The notes below the pieces were generated by a model, which was not told the DNA's origin, did no database searches, and saw only the letters and a program-made list of their open reading frames with translations. 6,547 bases of DNA from Pseudomonadota bacterium (lineage in GTDB: Bacteria; Pseudomonadota; Alphaproteobacteria; Rhodospirillales; Rhodospirillaceae), in the NCBI GenBank assembly GCA_023396465.1, contig JAEWWF010000065.1, positions 1 to 6,547 on the forward strand, given 5' to 3'. Position 1 is the stretch's first letter. Each line of letters opens with the position of its first letter. Below, one piece after another: positions 5,856-6,547 of this stretch. The position numbers and the translations under genes were made by a program.

Positions 5856-6547
5856 CACTGCCAGCCACGGGTGTAGGCGCCGGTGGTGGCGGTGCCGCCC
5901 TCCAGGAAGGCGGCCGGCGCCGCCTTGGCCGCCGCCACGCCGGCCACCGCCGCCTTCAGGCTCTTGACCACCTGGGCGACATAGGCTTTGCCGCGCTGGC
6001 GCCCCTCGATCTTCAGCGCCGCCACGCCGGCACGGGCGAATTCCGGCACCAGGGTGGTGGCGTCCAGGCTGGTCGGGTCTTCAAACAAGTGGCCGTCGCG
6101 GTTCATGGCGCGGAAACGGCCCTTGCACAGCGTGGGATAGCCCGCCGGCTCGCCGGGGCCGAAGCGGTTGATGGTGTAGCCGGCCAGCCGCGACACCATC
6201 ACCTCGCCCTCCTGCTCATAGCGCACGGCGCTGGCGGGGGAGCACACGCCGTCCTTGTTGGGCGACAGGCCGGTGGCATAGGACGACAGCGAACAGCGCC
6301 CTTCGGCCATGACGCACAGGCCGCCGAACACGAAGACCTCGGTCTCCACGTCGGGCACCGCTTCGGTCAGGGCGGCGATCTGCGGCACCGTCAGCACGCG
6401 CGGCAGCACCACCCGGCGGATGCCGAAGGCGTCGCGGTAAAAGCGCACCGCATCGGGATTGGCCGCCGCCGCCTGCACCGACAGGTGCAGCCGCAGGTCG
6501 GGGTGGCGCTTGGCGGCATAGGCGGCAAGGCCCATGTCGCACAGGAT
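5855..6547 (-). CDS. ubiU: UbiU, U32-family protein of O2-independent ubiquinone synthesis (N-terminus outside window)
   Basis: This is the C-terminal 230 residues of UbiU, partner of UbiV in the oxygen-independent hydroxylation steps of ubiquinone synthesis. The frame is open to the window edge, and by alignment of cysteine positions about 90 N-terminal residues are missing; the ATG at 6535 is internal. Fragment residues 21-50 carry the U32-family core (HLSVQAAAANPDAVRFY and RRVVLPR). The iron-sulfur ligand set is C78, C85, C102 and C141 (GGLCVMAEGRC, DGVCSPA, YPTLCKGR). The spacings 7, 17 and 39 equal those of E. coli C169, C176, C193 and C232 as recalled from the literature. ALKIEGRQRGKAYV near residue 180 is another typical U32 segment. 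The TGA is 14 bases before the ubiV ATG, giving the ubiU-ubiV order also seen in E. coli. Any promoter and oxygen-responsive control site would be upstream of this gene, beyond the window. Confidence 0.93.
   Translation of the reverse strand: MLCDMGLAAYAAKRHPDLRLHLSVQAAAANPDAVRFYRDAFGIRRVVLPRVLTVPQIAALTEAVPDVETEVFVFGGLCVMAEGRCSLSSYATGLSPNKDGVCSPASAVRYEQEGEVMVSRLAGYTINRFGPGEPAGYPTLCKGRFRAMNRDGHLFEDPTSLDATTLVPEFARAGVAALKIEGRQRGKAYVAQVVKSLKAAVAGVAAAKAAPAAFLEGGTATTGAYTRGWQ

Noticed and set aside
5841..5858. GTG start for ubiV at 5858 overlapping the ubiU stop.
   Set aside because: The strong AGGAGGGA would then lie inside the coding region; it is ideally placed for the ATG at 5840, where the conserved protein begins.
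4959..5876. A 305-codon plus-strand open frame opposite ubiV.
   Set aside because: The translation is rich in Gly, Gln, Arg and His without domains, and the opposite strand encodes a well-supported UbiV with conserved cysteines.
4905..6547. Annotating the two U32-family genes as collagenase-like proteases.
   Set aside because: That is the older family label. The cysteine spacings match the iron-sulfur ligands of UbiU and UbiV and the genes occur in the ubiU-ubiV order.

Overview
The window is very GC-rich, with strong third-position G/C bias and dense, tightly packed genes. Together with a PrtD/PrtE-style type I secretion pair and a ubiU-ubiV pair, this suggests an alphaproteobacterium, plausibly Rhodospirillales-like. 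That placement is inferred from composition and gene content; no taxonomic marker is present.

Layout. Positions 1-4265 (+ strand) are a type I secretion locus: the C-terminal nucleotide-binding part of an ABC exporter (1-660, its 5' end outside the window), a HlyD/PrtE-family membrane fusion protein (665-2017), and a 739-residue secreted calcium-binding protein (2046-4265). The three genes are separated by 4 and 28 bases and each downstream gene has a good ribosome binding site, so they look like one transcription unit in which exporter and cargo are encoded together. An outer-membrane TolC-type partner is not in the window. After a 115-base gap comes a free-standing CheY-like receiver (4381-4797, + strand). 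A strong GC-rich hairpin at 4861-4894 separates it from a convergent minus-strand pair, ubiV (4905-5840) and ubiU (5855-6547, N-terminus beyond the window), which belong to oxygen-independent ubiquinone synthesis.

Most interesting element. The cargo protein has an unusual domain order: RTX nonapeptide repeats at the N-terminus, one cadherin-like (tandem-95 type) domain between glycine linkers, and then about 410 residues of kelch/galactose-oxidase-like beta-propeller running to the C-terminus. It has no cysteine and ends in Asp-Val-Ile-Leu-Ala, which resembles the acidic-then-hydrophobic tail of type I secretion substrates of the protease/lipase class. Its function is unknown. The lack of cysteine excludes the Cys-Tyr cofactor of true galactose oxidase, so a binding, adhesin or matrix role, or an unrecognised activity, is more likely.

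The ubiU and ubiV products carry four-cysteine sets whose spacings match the iron-sulfur ligands recalled for E. coli UbiU and UbiV, which makes those two identifications firm. No CRISPR array, RNA gene, insertion sequence or recombination site was found.
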